Shown here in pieces: positions 54,142 to 62,652 of a stretch of 64,000 nt of DNA. Position 1 is the stretch's first letter; each line of letters begins with the position of its first letter. Below the pieces are notes generated by a model that was not told where the DNA came from, made no database searches, and was given only the letters and a program-made list of their open reading frames with translations. This stretch comes from CAYPIE01 sp964410665 (lineage in GTDB: Bacteria > Planctomycetota > Planctomycetia > Gemmatales > Gemmataceae), in contig CAYPIE010000009.1 of the NCBI GenBank assembly GCA_964410665.1, positions 44,500 through 108,499 of the forward strand, written 5' to 3'. The position numbers and the translations under genes were made by a program.

Positions 54142-55020
54142 ATGTCCGTACCGTCGGGAAACACCCTGCTTGAACAGCGTGATCGCCTACTGGCGATGGT
54201 TCGTCAGCTGGGCTCAGTGGCGGTCGCTTTCAGCGGCGGAATCGACAGTACCGTGGTGGCCAAAGCAGCGTTTATTGCTCTTGGCGAGCGAGCCGTGGCG
54301 GTGACTGCGGATAGTCCGAGCGTTGCCCGTAGCGAGATCGCCGATGCGATCCGTCTTGCGCAGTTGATCGGCATCCGCCATCAAATGATCGCGACTCAGG
54401 AGTTTGCGAATCCGTCGTATCTTCAGAATGACGGGAGCCGTTGTTATCATTGTAAAACCGAGCTGTACTCCCAGATCACTTCGCGGCTAGCCGAGCTCGG
54501 TGTTGCCGTGGTCTGTAGCGGAGCGAATCTAGACGATCAAGGCGATTATCGCCCTGGCCTGACGGCAGCCGCCGAGCAACAGGTTCGTCACCCCTTGCAA
54601 GAAGCGGGGTTGACCAAGGCCGATGTGCGTGCGTTGGCCCGGCATTGGGACCTGCCAACCTGGGACAAGCCGGCCGCTCCCTGCCTGGCTAGCCGGATCG
54701 CTCCAGGGGTGGCGGTCACCCCCGAACGCACTACCCGGATTGAGGCCGCCGAGGCATGGCTGAAAGGTCATGGCTTTGCCGAGTGCCGGGTGCGTCTGCA
54801 TACCGATGATCTCGTCCGCATCGAGGTTCCTGCTCACAGTCTTGAGCAGCTGACCGAGCCGAGCTGTCGGCAGGACTTGCTCCGAGTCTTCCAGGAATTG
54901 GGTTTTCGCTACATCACCCTTGATCTGCAAGGCTTTCGGTCGGGAAGTCTCAATGCCTTGGTCCAAGTCGAGCTCAAGGATCGCTTTGCTATCCCAGGTG
55001 CAAGCAAAGTGGACCATTGA
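54142..55020 (+). CDS. larE: LarE-type sacrificial sulfur transferase
   Basis: A 292-residue PP-loop ATPase. The SGGIDST pyrophosphate loop is at residues 31-37, RCYHCK follows at about 98-103, and a Cys lies in WDKPAAPCLASR at about 174-185. LarE activates and sulfurates the nickel-pincer cofactor of lactate racemase; in some members a single Cys gives its sulfur. No larA, larB or larC gene is in the window, so the gene is an orphan here, and a role in another thiolation cannot be excluded. The ATG at 54142 has AGGGG upstream and is divergent from hpnC. Confidence 0.88.
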   Translation: MSVPSGNTLLEQRDRLLAMVRQLGSVAVAFSGGIDSTVVAKAAFIALGERAVAVTADSPSVARSEIADAIRLAQLIGIRHQMIATQEFANPSYLQNDGSRCYHCKTELYSQITSRLAELGVAVVCSGANLDDQGDYRPGLTAAAEQQVRHPLQEAGLTKADVRALARHWDLPTWDKPAAPCLASRIAPGVAVTPERTTRIEAAEAWLKGHGFAECRVRLHTDDLVRIEVPAHSLEQLTEPSCRQDLLRVFQELGFRYITLDLQGFRSGSLNALVQVELKDRFAIPGASKVDH

Positions 55021-55461
55021 GTTGATCCTTCGATCTGTGCCGATGTCCAAATGAACGTGGACAACCGCTCGGTTCTGCCATCCGGGGCCTGTTGTTCGAT
55101 GGCCTCTTCTGCAGCGAATCCCCGCGTAGTCCTATTGTTTTATCGTTGTTTCGACTGCGTATTTGGATACATAGCCTAGATACTATCGTTGGGTTGAGGG
55201 ATCGGCTGCACAAGCTGGCGTCGAGGTAAACTCAGCCCAAAGCGGACGGGTGGTCGACAAAGTTCCCCCAGGATATTCCCTACGTGAAACACCATGGATT
55301 CCCTTCTTTTATGACGATGGTTTCTTGGCAACAATCAATACAACAAGGTTGAAGTCGCTTTAGCCGCGTCATGCTCGGCTGCGGCAACGGATAAGCGTAT
55401 TCTCCAACGCGTTGGATGCATCAGTGCCTGTAGGTATCCGGTGAAGCACGAGAGCGTACGA
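55021..55461. other. 441-bp intergenic region before the N-ATPase operon
   Basis: No coding frame with supporting features was found. A weak promoter-like pair (TTGTTT at 55146-55151, TACATA at 55168-55173, spacer 16 bp) faces the ATPase operon. A GTG at 55441 could add seven residues to the beta subunit. The region should hold the operon promoter. Confidence 0.5.
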
Positions 55462-56865
55462 ATGAACGCTGTCTCCCGTCCTGATTCCGCCAACCCCCCC
55501 CTAGTGGGAAAGGTTGTGTCGATTCGCTCGAGCGTCCTTGACGCGGTCTTCCCCGATCATCTTCCTGCCCTTAACCACGAACTTCGCACGGGAAGCAACG
55601 ACGAGGTCGTTGTCGAAGTGGCCAGCCATTTAGACACGCGGACCATCCGAGGCATCGCCCTCAATCCGATTCGCGGGCTGGCACGGGGCGCTTTGATTCG
55701 CGATATCGGTCGACCGCTGCTCATGCCAGTGGGGAAGCCACTGTTGGGACGGGTATTCAATGTGTTCGGTCAACCCATCGATGGCCAGGAACCTATCGAG
55801 GGGGTGCATTGGCATAGCATCCATCAAGCGCCGCCAGCTCTGGATCGTCGCGCGACCCAATCCGAAGTGTTTGCCACCGGGATTAAGGCGATCGATTTGC
55901 TGTCTCCTTTGGAGCGTGGTGGCAAAGCGGGACTGTTTGGAGGAGCGGGGGTAGGAAAAACCGTCTTGATCATGGAGATGATCCACAATGTGGTTGGACA
56001 GCACCAAGGCGTCAGCCTGTTTTGTGGCATTGGCGAGCGGTGTCGTGAAGCCGAAGAGCTGTATCGCGAGATGGGCGATGCTGGGGTGCGGCAAAACACC
56101 GTCATGATCTTTGGCCAAATGAATGAGCCACCTGGAGCGCGGTTTCGCGTGGGACATGCCGCGCTGACCGTCGCGGAATATTTTCGTGATCAAGCACGCC
56201 AAGATGTTCTTCTGTTGATCGACAATATTTTTCGCTTCATTCAGGCCGGTATGGAAGTTTCGGGGCTCCTGGGGCATTTACCCTCGCGGGTGGGCTATCA
56301 GCCGTCCTTGGCAACCGACCTGGCGGAGCTCGAAGAACGCATTTGTACCACCCCGTCGGGTTCGATTACCTCAGTGCAAGCCGTCTACGTCCCCGCGGAT
56401 GACTTTACCGATCCATCTGCGGTGCATGCCTTTTCGCACCTGTCTGCCAGTGTGGTGCTGTCGCGCAAACGTGCTGCCGAGGGCCTCTACCCCGCCATTG
56501 ATCCCTTACAATCGGCTTCGGAAATGCTCCTGCCCCAAGTGGTTGGTGCCAAACACTACCGCGTCGCCAGCGATGTGCGTCGAACCCTCGCCAATTACGA
56601 AGAGCTCAAAGACATCATCGCCATGCTGGGGATGGATGAGCTGTCGCGGGACGATCGACGAACGGTGAATCGCGCCCGACGCTTGGAGCGTTTCTTGACT
56701 CAGCCATTCTTCGCGACCGAGCAGTTTACCGGTTATCAGGGGAAAATGGTCCGCATTGAGGACACCTTGCAAGGATGTGAACGGATTCTCAATGATGAGT
56801 TTCATGATACTCCCGAGCGTGCCCTGTATATGATTGGGACCGTGGACGAAGTGAGGAAGCGATGA
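55462..56865 (+). CDS. atpD: N-type ATPase beta subunit
   Basis: A 467-residue catalytic beta subunit of an alternative F1F0 (N-type) ATPase. Walker A is GGAGVGKTVL, the catalytic region has GIGERCREAEELYREM, and VLLLIDNIFRFIQAG, DDFTDPSAVHAFSHL and MDELSRDDRRTVNRARR are family motifs. GERCREAEELYREM rather than GERTREGNDLY is typical of the N-type branch. Together with the alpha subunit it synthesises or hydrolyses ATP. The ATG at 55462 is preferred; GTG 55441 is possible. It overlaps atpC by 4 bp and opens the operon. Confidence 0.93.
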   Translation: MNAVSRPDSANPPLVGKVVSIRSSVLDAVFPDHLPALNHELRTGSNDEVVVEVASHLDTRTIRGIALNPIRGLARGALIRDIGRPLLMPVGKPLLGRVFNVFGQPIDGQEPIEGVHWHSIHQAPPALDRRATQSEVFATGIKAIDLLSPLERGGKAGLFGGAGVGKTVLIMEMIHNVVGQHQGVSLFCGIGERCREAEELYREMGDAGVRQNTVMIFGQMNEPPGARFRVGHAALTVAEYFRDQARQDVLLLIDNIFRFIQAGMEVSGLLGHLPSRVGYQPSLATDLAELEERICTTPSGSITSVQAVYVPADDFTDPSAVHAFSHLSASVVLSRKRAAEGLYPAIDPLQSASEMLLPQVVGAKHYRVASDVRRTLANYEELKDIIAMLGMDELSRDDRRTVNRARRLERFLTQPFFATEQFTGYQGKMVRIEDTLQGCERILNDEFHDTPERALYMIGTVDEVRKR

Positions 56866-57257
56866 AGCTGAAGCTGCTCGTCCCGACGCATACCCTGATC
56901 GATGAGCCCGTAAGCAAGGTCATCGCCGAGGCTGACAATGGGAGCTTTTGTTTGCTACCTGCCCATATCGATTTTCTGGCCAACTTGGTGCCCGGGATAT
57001 TGGTCTATGAAGACTTCCAAGGGCAGGAACACTTCGCCGCTGTGGATCGGGGCATCTTGGTCAAACGCGGGGAAGAAGTCTTGATCTCCACGCAGCAGGC
57101 GATCCGGGGGGGAGATCTTGGACAGTTGGAGCGCATTGTGCGTGATCAACTGACCGAGCTCAGCGAACGCGAACGGGCGGCACGAACTGCGGTCGGCAAG
57201 CTAGAACTCAGCTTCCTACGCGGGTATCTCGAGCTGACCCAGGAGGACGCGGGATGA
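56862..57257 (+). CDS. atpC: N-type ATPase epsilon subunit
   Basis: A 131-residue epsilon subunit: an N-terminal beta-sandwich with LKLLVPTHTLIDEPV, GSFCLLPAHIDFLANLVPGIL and HFAAVDRGILVKRGEEVLIST, followed by a C-terminal helical hairpin (about 85-125). It contacts gamma and can inhibit hydrolysis. The ATG overlaps the atpD stop by 4 bp, and its stop overlaps atpQ by 4 bp, as usual for this operon. Confidence 0.92.
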   Translation: MKLKLLVPTHTLIDEPVSKVIAEADNGSFCLLPAHIDFLANLVPGILVYEDFQGQEHFAAVDRGILVKRGEEVLISTQQAIRGGDLGQLERIVRDQLTELSERERAARTAVGKLELSFLRGYLELTQEDAG

Positions 57258-57601
57258 GTCAACCCGACGAGACCGATCACCATCCGGCACGACATAGCCT
57301 CGAACAGCAGGTCAGCGCCAAAGAGCGGCAAAAGATCGAGGCTCGTCAACAGGAAGAACATTCGGTTTGGTTTGGACTAGGCATGTTTGGTCTGGTCGGC
57401 TGGTCGGTGGCTGTCCCCGCCTTGATCGGAGTGGCTTTGGGCTGGTGGATCGACTCGCACTGGCCAAGCCGCTATTCCTGGACACTAACCTTGTTAGTCA
57501 GCGGCGTGGTGTTGGGCTGCCTCATCGCTTGGCGCTGGGTCCGCCAGGAAAGTGAAGTCGAACCACCGCAACCTCAGGATCAACAGCAAGAACGCCGATG
57601 A
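57254..57601 (+). CDS. atpQ: N-type ATPase AtpQ (AtpI/ATPase_gene1-like)
   Basis: A 115-residue membrane protein with two helices (about residues 42-65 and 75-95; GMFGLVGWSVAVPALIGVALG and LLVSGVVLGCLIAWRW). The N-terminal soluble part is charged and Gln-rich. In N-type operons this position is AtpQ, related to AtpI-type assembly factors. It overlaps atpC and atpR by 4 bp each. The exact role in c-ring assembly or cation binding is inferred from the family. Confidence 0.85.
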   Translation: MSQPDETDHHPARHSLEQQVSAKERQKIEARQQEEHSVWFGLGMFGLVGWSVAVPALIGVALGWWIDSHWPSRYSWTLTLLVSGVVLGCLIAWRWVRQESEVEPPQPQDQQQERR

Positions 57602-57903
57602 TTACCGCTTTGACACTGTTGCTCGCTTTACTCCTGGGCGGGATGCTGGCTGCCCTGTACTTCGGGGGGCTGTGGTGGACGGTCCGTCAACTGACGCAGA
57701 CGAGCCATCCGGGACTCGTGTACTTTGCCAGCTTTTTCATCCGCCTCGCTGTCCTCTTGGTGAGCTTCTATCTGGTGATCAACCTGATGCGCTGGCCTGC
57801 GTTACTTGCCTGCCTGTTTGGTTTTGTCGTCGTGCGCTTCTGGTTGCTCCATCGCATGCCCGTTGACGAACCTACGGACCCATCTGGCTCGGAGGTGGTG
57901 TAA
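57598..57903 (+). CDS. atpR: N-type ATPase AtpR subunit
   Basis: A 101-residue protein with three predicted helices (about 3-25, 40-63 and 66-85). GGLWWTVRQLTQTSHPGL, followed by SFFIRLAVLLVSFYLV, is the AtpR signature found only in N-type ATPase operons. Its function is not established; it may assist assembly of the c ring. It overlaps atpQ by 4 bp and shares one base of its stop with the atpB start. Confidence 0.88.
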   Translation: MITALTLLLALLLGGMLAALYFGGLWWTVRQLTQTSHPGLVYFASFFIRLAVLLVSFYLVINLMRWPALLACLFGFVVVRFWLLHRMPVDEPTDPSGSEVV

Positions 57904-58658
57904 TGCTGGGCATTCACATCTCCACCGATGAAACCGTCTTTTGGCAATCCAGCGTCTGGCCTTCGGTCAAACTCAATGCCACGATGGTTTACACCTGGCT
58001 GGTGATGTTCCTGCTGGTGGTCATCTCTTGGGTGGTGACCCGCCGCCTGTCGACCACGACCACCATCTCCCGATTGCAGAACTGCTTGGAAGTGCTTGTG
58101 ACGGGTATTCGCGATCAGATCCGCTCGGTCAGTCAACAGGAACCTGGACCGTATCTGCCGTTCGTGGGCACCTTGTTTCTGTTTATCGCCATGGCGAACC
58201 TCTTGAGCGTCGTTCCGCTCTATCGCGTGCCTACTGCTTCCTTGTCCACAACCGCAGCGCTTGCCACCTGCGTGTTTGTGGCCGTTCCCCTGTACGGGAT
58301 TGCCAAGCAGGGGATCCTTGGCTACCTCAAAAACTTTGTCCGTCCCACCGTTTTCGTGCTGCCATTTAACCTGATTGGCGAACTGTCCCGAACGCTGGCA
58401 TTAGCGGTGCGCCTGTATGGCAACATGATGAGCGGCAGCGTGATTGCCGGGATCCTGATTGGTTTTGTACCGCTGTTTGTGCCCATTTTGATGCAATTAC
58501 TCGGGTTGTTGACGGGCATGATCCAGGCCTACATCTTTGCCGTGCTGGCGATGGTCTACATTGCTTCGGCGACCAAGGTGTATCAACAAACCGACCCAGA
58601 AATAGTCGCGTCTACATTCAAACGCTCACACGTGCGCGAAGGAGAATCCCATGGATAA
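57903..58658 (+). CDS. atpB: N-type ATPase subunit a
   Basis: A 251-residue membrane subunit forming the ion channel with the c ring. The essential Arg is Arg170 in LALAVRLYGNMMSG, with FNLIGELSRTLAL just before and ILMQLLGLLTGMIQAYIFAVLAMVYI in the last helices. It overlaps atpE by 8 bp. The C-terminal tail is hydrophilic. Confidence 0.93.
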   Translation: MLGIHISTDETVFWQSSVWPSVKLNATMVYTWLVMFLLVVISWVVTRRLSTTTTISRLQNCLEVLVTGIRDQIRSVSQQEPGPYLPFVGTLFLFIAMANLLSVVPLYRVPTASLSTTAALATCVFVAVPLYGIAKQGILGYLKNFVRPTVFVLPFNLIGELSRTLALAVRLYGNMMSGSVIAGILIGFVPLFVPILMQLLGLLTGMIQAYIFAVLAMVYIASATKVYQQTDPEIVASTFKRSHVREGESHG

Positions 58659-58920
58659 TATCGGTCTGATTGGCTTGGGCTCACTGGTGGTGGCTGGTTT
58701 CACTATGGCCATTGGCTCGATCGCGCCGGCGTTGGGCGAAGGCCGCGCGGTGGCTCAGGCCCTTAGCTCTATTGCCCAGCAACCCGACAAGGCGAGCACC
58801 ATCACCCGGACGTTGTTTGTCGGCTTGGCCATGATTGAATCCACGGCGATCTATTGTTTTGTTGTGTCGATGATTGTGCTGTTTGCCAATCCCTTTTGGA
58901 ACTATCTAACCCAATCGTGA
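58651..58920 (+). CDS. atpE: N-type ATPase subunit c
   Basis: An 89-residue hairpin subunit. Helix 1 has PALGEGRAVAQAL with Glu30; the loop is AQQPDK; helix 2 has LAMIESTAIYCF with Glu63, Ser64, Thr65 and Tyr68. The E-S-T-x-x-Y pattern in helix 2 matches sodium-binding c subunits, and Glu30 takes the place of the Gln seen in the sodium-type Ilyobacter ring. Sodium coupling is suggested, but proton coupling has been proposed for some N-type rings, so it is not settled. The start has GAAGGAG upstream; an 8-bp overlap with atpB. Confidence 0.95.
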   Translation: MDNIGLIGLGSLVVAGFTMAIGSIAPALGEGRAVAQALSSIAQQPDKASTITRTLFVGLAMIESTAIYCFVVSMIVLFANPFWNYLTQS

Positions 58921-58923
58921 TGC

Positions 58924-59700
58924 ATGACGATCGACTGGTTTACCTTTGTTGCTCAGATGGTGAACTTCTTGGTGCTGGTCGTGTTGCTACGCCGGTTCTT
59001 GTATCGCCCGATTCTCGAGGCCATGGCCAAGCGCGAGGAGAGCATTGCCGCCCAATTCAAGGACGCTGCCCAGCTTCGACAGGAGGCAGAGCATCAACAG
59101 CAAACCTATGCGCAAAAACAACAAGAACTCGAGGATCGTCGGCACGCGTTGATCAAAGCCGCTGAACACCAGGCTGAACAGACCCAACAAGAAATCCTGC
59201 AGCAAGCCCGGGTCGACGTGCAACGCAAGCGGCAAGAATGGCTGGACGCACTACAACAAGAGCAGCAGGAAGTACTCAGCGAGCTGCGTCGCCAAGTGGG
59301 GCATCTGGGAGTCGAGGCGGCACGCAAAGCCCTCGCACAGATTGCCGAAGTCCCCCTGGAAGAGCAGACCATTGCCTCTTTTCTACGCCACCTGCAGCAA
59401 ATCGGTGAGGAACAACGCCAGCCGATCACACAACACCTGAACTATGGCCAGACATCGATCCTGGTCCGCACTGCCTTTGATGTCTCCGAGCACTGGCAGG
59501 ATCGCTTGCGTGCCAGCCTTCTCGAATGCTTTGGGCACGCCGAAGATTTGGTGTTCGCGACTGCCCCTGAGTTGATCCTAGGTATTGAACTCGAGGTCGC
59601 AGGCTATCGTTTGGGCTGGAATCTGGCCGATGTGTTGCGAAGCATCGAACAGGAGTTCGGCGAACGACTCAAGACCATGACCAAGGCAGGTGTCCGGTGA
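58924..59700 (+). CDS. atpF: N-type ATPase long subunit b (b-delta-like)
   Basis: A 258-residue peripheral-stalk protein, longer than a normal b subunit (~160). Residues 3-25 form the membrane helix (FVAQMVNFLVLVVLLRRFL). A long coiled coil rich in Gln, Glu, Ala and Arg follows (about 30-150). The tail from about 170 has RTAFDVSEHWQDRLRASLLE and FATAPELILGIELEVAGYRL, similar in pattern to the C-terminal part of the delta subunit (LIGGxxIxVGD). No separate delta gene is in the operon, so b and delta functions may be merged. It overlaps atpA by 4 bp. Confidence 0.9.
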   Translation: MTIDWFTFVAQMVNFLVLVVLLRRFLYRPILEAMAKREESIAAQFKDAAQLRQEAEHQQQTYAQKQQELEDRRHALIKAAEHQAEQTQQEILQQARVDVQRKRQEWLDALQQEQQEVLSELRRQVGHLGVEAARKALAQIAEVPLEEQTIASFLRHLQQIGEEQRQPITQHLNYGQTSILVRTAFDVSEHWQDRLRASLLECFGHAEDLVFATAPELILGIELEVAGYRLGWNLADVLRSIEQEFGERLKTMTKAGVR

Positions 59701-61298
59701 ACATGCCCGAGCAGGCCAAGCCCGACAACCCGGCGACACCCGATTGGCGTCAAGCGGTTCTGGACGGGGTCGGCGTGTTCCGCGACGTCCTGGATGACCA
59801 CTCGGTCCGTCTGGAACCTCGCGAGACCGGCATTCTCGTGGAAGTGGACCGTGGCATTGCTCAGGTCGCCGGGCTTCCAAAGGTGCAGGCCGATGAGCTC
59901 GTTCGTTTCCACGGTCAGCGCTTTGGTTTTGTGTTTAACTTAGATCCACAACAGCTTGGCTGTGTGCTCCTGGATCATGCAGAACATCTGTACGCAGGCT
60001 CGCGGGTCGAGCGCACCCAACGGGTGCTGGATGCTCCCGTGGGCGAAGCTCTGCTAGGACGTGTCATTGATCCGATCGGTCGTCCGCTCGATGGCGGATC
60101 GTCCCTAAGTACGCTCGATCGTTGGCCGTGCGAGCAAGATGCCCCTGCCATCATGGACCGAGCTCCGGTCAACGTCCCTCTACAAACAGGCCTCAAAGTC
60201 ATTGATGCCCTCATCCCGATCGGCCGTGGGCAACGCCAGCTCATTCTTGGCGATCGTCAGACCGGCAAGACGGCGATCGCCATCGATACCATCATGCATC
60301 AACGCGGCCGAGAGGTGATTTGCATCTACTGCAGTATCGGCCAGCGAAGCACCAACGTCGCTCGGGTGATTGCGAACCTGCAGCGCTACCATGCCTTGGC
60401 GTATTCCATTGTTGTCATCGGTGCCGACGATGCTCCCCCCGGCCTGCAGTTTGTTGCTCCCTATGCAGCTACGACCATGGGCGAGTATTTCATGAAGCAA
60501 GGTCGGGATGTCCTGGTGATTTACGACGATCTCACCAGCCATGCGCGAGCCTATCGCCACCTGTCGCTGATGTTACGGCGTCCCCCCGGTCGCGAAGCCT
60601 TTCCGGGCGATATCTTTTACGTCCACGCGCGTTTACTGGAACGCTCCACCCACCTCCGTGACCAGGCCGGGGGTGGTTCGTTGACCGCACTTCCCATCAT
60701 TGAGACCGAAGCCCAAAATGTCTCCGCTTACATCCCGACCAATCTGATCTCAATCACCGATGGCCAGATTTATCTGTCGCCAAGGTTGTTTCACAAAGGA
60801 ATCCTCCCAGCCGTCGATGTCGGTCGTTCGGTATCGCGGGTCGGTGGCAAGACCCAGCTACGAGCGTATCGGGCTGTGGCTGGGGACTTACGGCTTACCT
60901 ACGCGCAGTTCGAAGAACGCGAGAAATTTGCTCGCTTCAGTAGCCAACTCGATGAGGAAACCCGCCATACCCTCGAGCGTGGTCGACGCATTCGCGAAGT
61001 CCTCAAACAGGCTCAATATCACCCGCTCAATGTACCCGAGCAGATCGCTTCGCTCGTGGCCGTGACCTCGGGAGCCTTCGACCGTTTGCCCGTCGACATC
61101 GTTGCCGAAGTCGAACCGCGGATCCAATTGGCGGTGCGGCAAGCGCTCGCTCCTCTTTGCGAGCAAATCACCGCCGGTGTGAAGCTCGGCCAATCCGATG
61201 TCGCCAAGATCCAACAGGTGGCCGAACAGGTGGTGCGGGAGCACTTGGCGGAACTTGATCATACTGATGCAAGTGATCCAAGTTCTCCCAAGGGTTGA
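59697..61298 (+). CDS. atpA: N-type ATPase alpha subunit
   Basis: A 533-residue non-catalytic alpha subunit. Walker A is GDRQTGKTAIA, GRQR-type GRGQRQLILGDR precedes it, and the signature PAVDVGRSVSRVGGKTQ is at about residues 368-384. YAATTMGEYFMKQGRDVLVIYDDLTSHARAYRHLSLMLRRPPGREAFPGDIFY is the usual central stretch, seen here in overlapping short motifs. It starts with GTG at 59697, overlapping atpF. The acidic C-terminal tail (ELDHTDASDPSSPKG) is variable. Confidence 0.94.
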   Translation: MNMPEQAKPDNPATPDWRQAVLDGVGVFRDVLDDHSVRLEPRETGILVEVDRGIAQVAGLPKVQADELVRFHGQRFGFVFNLDPQQLGCVLLDHAEHLYAGSRVERTQRVLDAPVGEALLGRVIDPIGRPLDGGSSLSTLDRWPCEQDAPAIMDRAPVNVPLQTGLKVIDALIPIGRGQRQLILGDRQTGKTAIAIDTIMHQRGREVICIYCSIGQRSTNVARVIANLQRYHALAYSIVVIGADDAPPGLQFVAPYAATTMGEYFMKQGRDVLVIYDDLTSHARAYRHLSLMLRRPPGREAFPGDIFYVHARLLERSTHLRDQAGGGSLTALPIIETEAQNVSAYIPTNLISITDGQIYLSPRLFHKGILPAVDVGRSVSRVGGKTQLRAYRAVAGDLRLTYAQFEEREKFARFSSQLDEETRHTLERGRRIREVLKQAQYHPLNVPEQIASLVAVTSGAFDRLPVDIVAEVEPRIQLAVRQALAPLCEQITAGVKLGQSDVAKIQQVAEQVVREHLAELDHTDASDPSSPKG

Positions 61299-61319
61299 CA
61301 CCCAGAAACGGAGTCGATC

Positions 61320-62216
61320 ATGCAGACTCTCGAAGGACTACGTCGACGGATCGGTACCGCCCAGGATCTTCGCTCGGTCGTGAGCACCATGAAAACGCTG
61401 GCTGCAGTCAGCATTCGCCAGTATGAGACTGCCGTCGAAGCTTTGGTCGAGTATAACCGGACCATTGAGCTGGGCTTTCAGATTGTCCTAAGAAGCCAAC
61501 GGCACTATTGGGCGAATCAACATGAAACGCACAACGAACGGACAGGGGTGATTGTCTTTGGCACCGATCAGGGCATGTGTGGCCAGTTCAATGAAGCTAT
61601 GGCTATGTTTGTCCAGACATGCTGGCAACAAGCATCGGCCGATCCACCCTGGTTACTTCTTGTAGTCGGCGCTCGAGCCGAAAGCTACTTGCGTGAAGCG
61701 GGCTTTGCAGTGGAACACACCGAGGCTGTTCCCAGCTCCATCTCGCAGGTCACCGAACTGGTACAAGATCTGCTGCCCCACATCGTACGCTGGCAGTCCG
61801 AACAACAAATCACCCGTCTGCTAGTGCTGCATCATCGTCGCACCTCTGTGTCCTCTTATGAGCCACAACGCCTCCAGCTATTGCCGATCGATCCGGAGCG
61901 TTTTCGCTTCTGGAGTGAGCAACCCTGGCAATCCAACTGTTTACCTTTATTCACCATGGACGTGAACAAACTGCGCTCGAGCTTGATTCAACAATATCTG
62001 TTTGTCTCCTTGTTTCGCGCCTGTGCGGAATCGCTGGCGAGTGAAAACGCGAGTCGCATTGCTGCCATGCAAGCTGCCGAAAACAACATCGAAGAACGAA
62101 TCGACGACCTCCAGGGCGCCTGGAATCGACTCCGACAATCAGCGATTACCGAAGAACTGCTCGATGTGATCACCGGGTTTGAAGCCTTAGCCAACCAACC
62201 CCGCAGCCCCTCATAA
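61320..62216 (+). CDS. atpG: N-type ATPase gamma subunit
   Basis: A 298-residue central stalk subunit. The N-terminal helix TLEGLRRRIGTAQDLRSVVSTMKTLAAVS and the C-terminal helix with ESLASENASRIAAMQAAENNIEERIDDL are conserved in gamma, which rotates inside the alpha3-beta3 ring. The middle Rossmann-like part includes GVIVFGTDQGMCGQFNEAM. The ATG at 61320 is 21 bp after atpA and closes the nine-gene operon. Confidence 0.92.
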   Translation: MQTLEGLRRRIGTAQDLRSVVSTMKTLAAVSIRQYETAVEALVEYNRTIELGFQIVLRSQRHYWANQHETHNERTGVIVFGTDQGMCGQFNEAMAMFVQTCWQQASADPPWLLLVVGARAESYLREAGFAVEHTEAVPSSISQVTELVQDLLPHIVRWQSEQQITRLLVLHHRRTSVSSYEPQRLQLLPIDPERFRFWSEQPWQSNCLPLFTMDVNKLRSSLIQQYLFVSLFRACAESLASENASRIAAMQAAENNIEERIDDLQGAWNRLRQSAITEELLDVITGFEALANQPRSPS

Positions 62217-62652
62217 CCGAGCTGTCAAGGTTGCCACCTCGCCCGCAGGCTTCCCTGCATGAAAACCCCATCGCTCATGCAAAACCAGTCGAACCCTAGC
62301 AAACCAACTCAATCCACCAGATTGGCCTCAACGCATGGGACCAATCGCAGAATTGGCAAGGGCTTCCAGGCCTGCCATGCGGGGATTTGTCATAATCCCG
62401 GCAAGGTTCAAAGGTTTTTGCACAAGGAAATAAAGCTCGCTGACTTTGCTGCGAATCGCTTTAAGAGTGATTTCGACGAAGAAATGCCAACGGTGGTTGT
62501 TGCTCGCGCAACCAGTTGTCTTAATCCCGATTCCCTTTTCAAGAAAAATCACTAGAATTTGGGGAAAAACACCTTTGCAAGAGATGATACCCCGCGAATC
62601 GGAAGTCGGGCACCGACGAGTTTTTTGTCTACGTTATTAAGGAATTAGACCA
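62217..62652. other. 436-bp gene-free region after atpG
   Basis: Only short open frames without start signals or family likeness are present. No convincing terminator hairpin was seen after atpG. The last 30 bases hold the AAGGA start signal of the zinc-ribbon gene. Confidence 0.5.

Noticed and set aside
55146..55173. Promoter for the N-ATPase operon
   Set aside because: The boxes match the consensus poorly; noted only inside the spacer entry.
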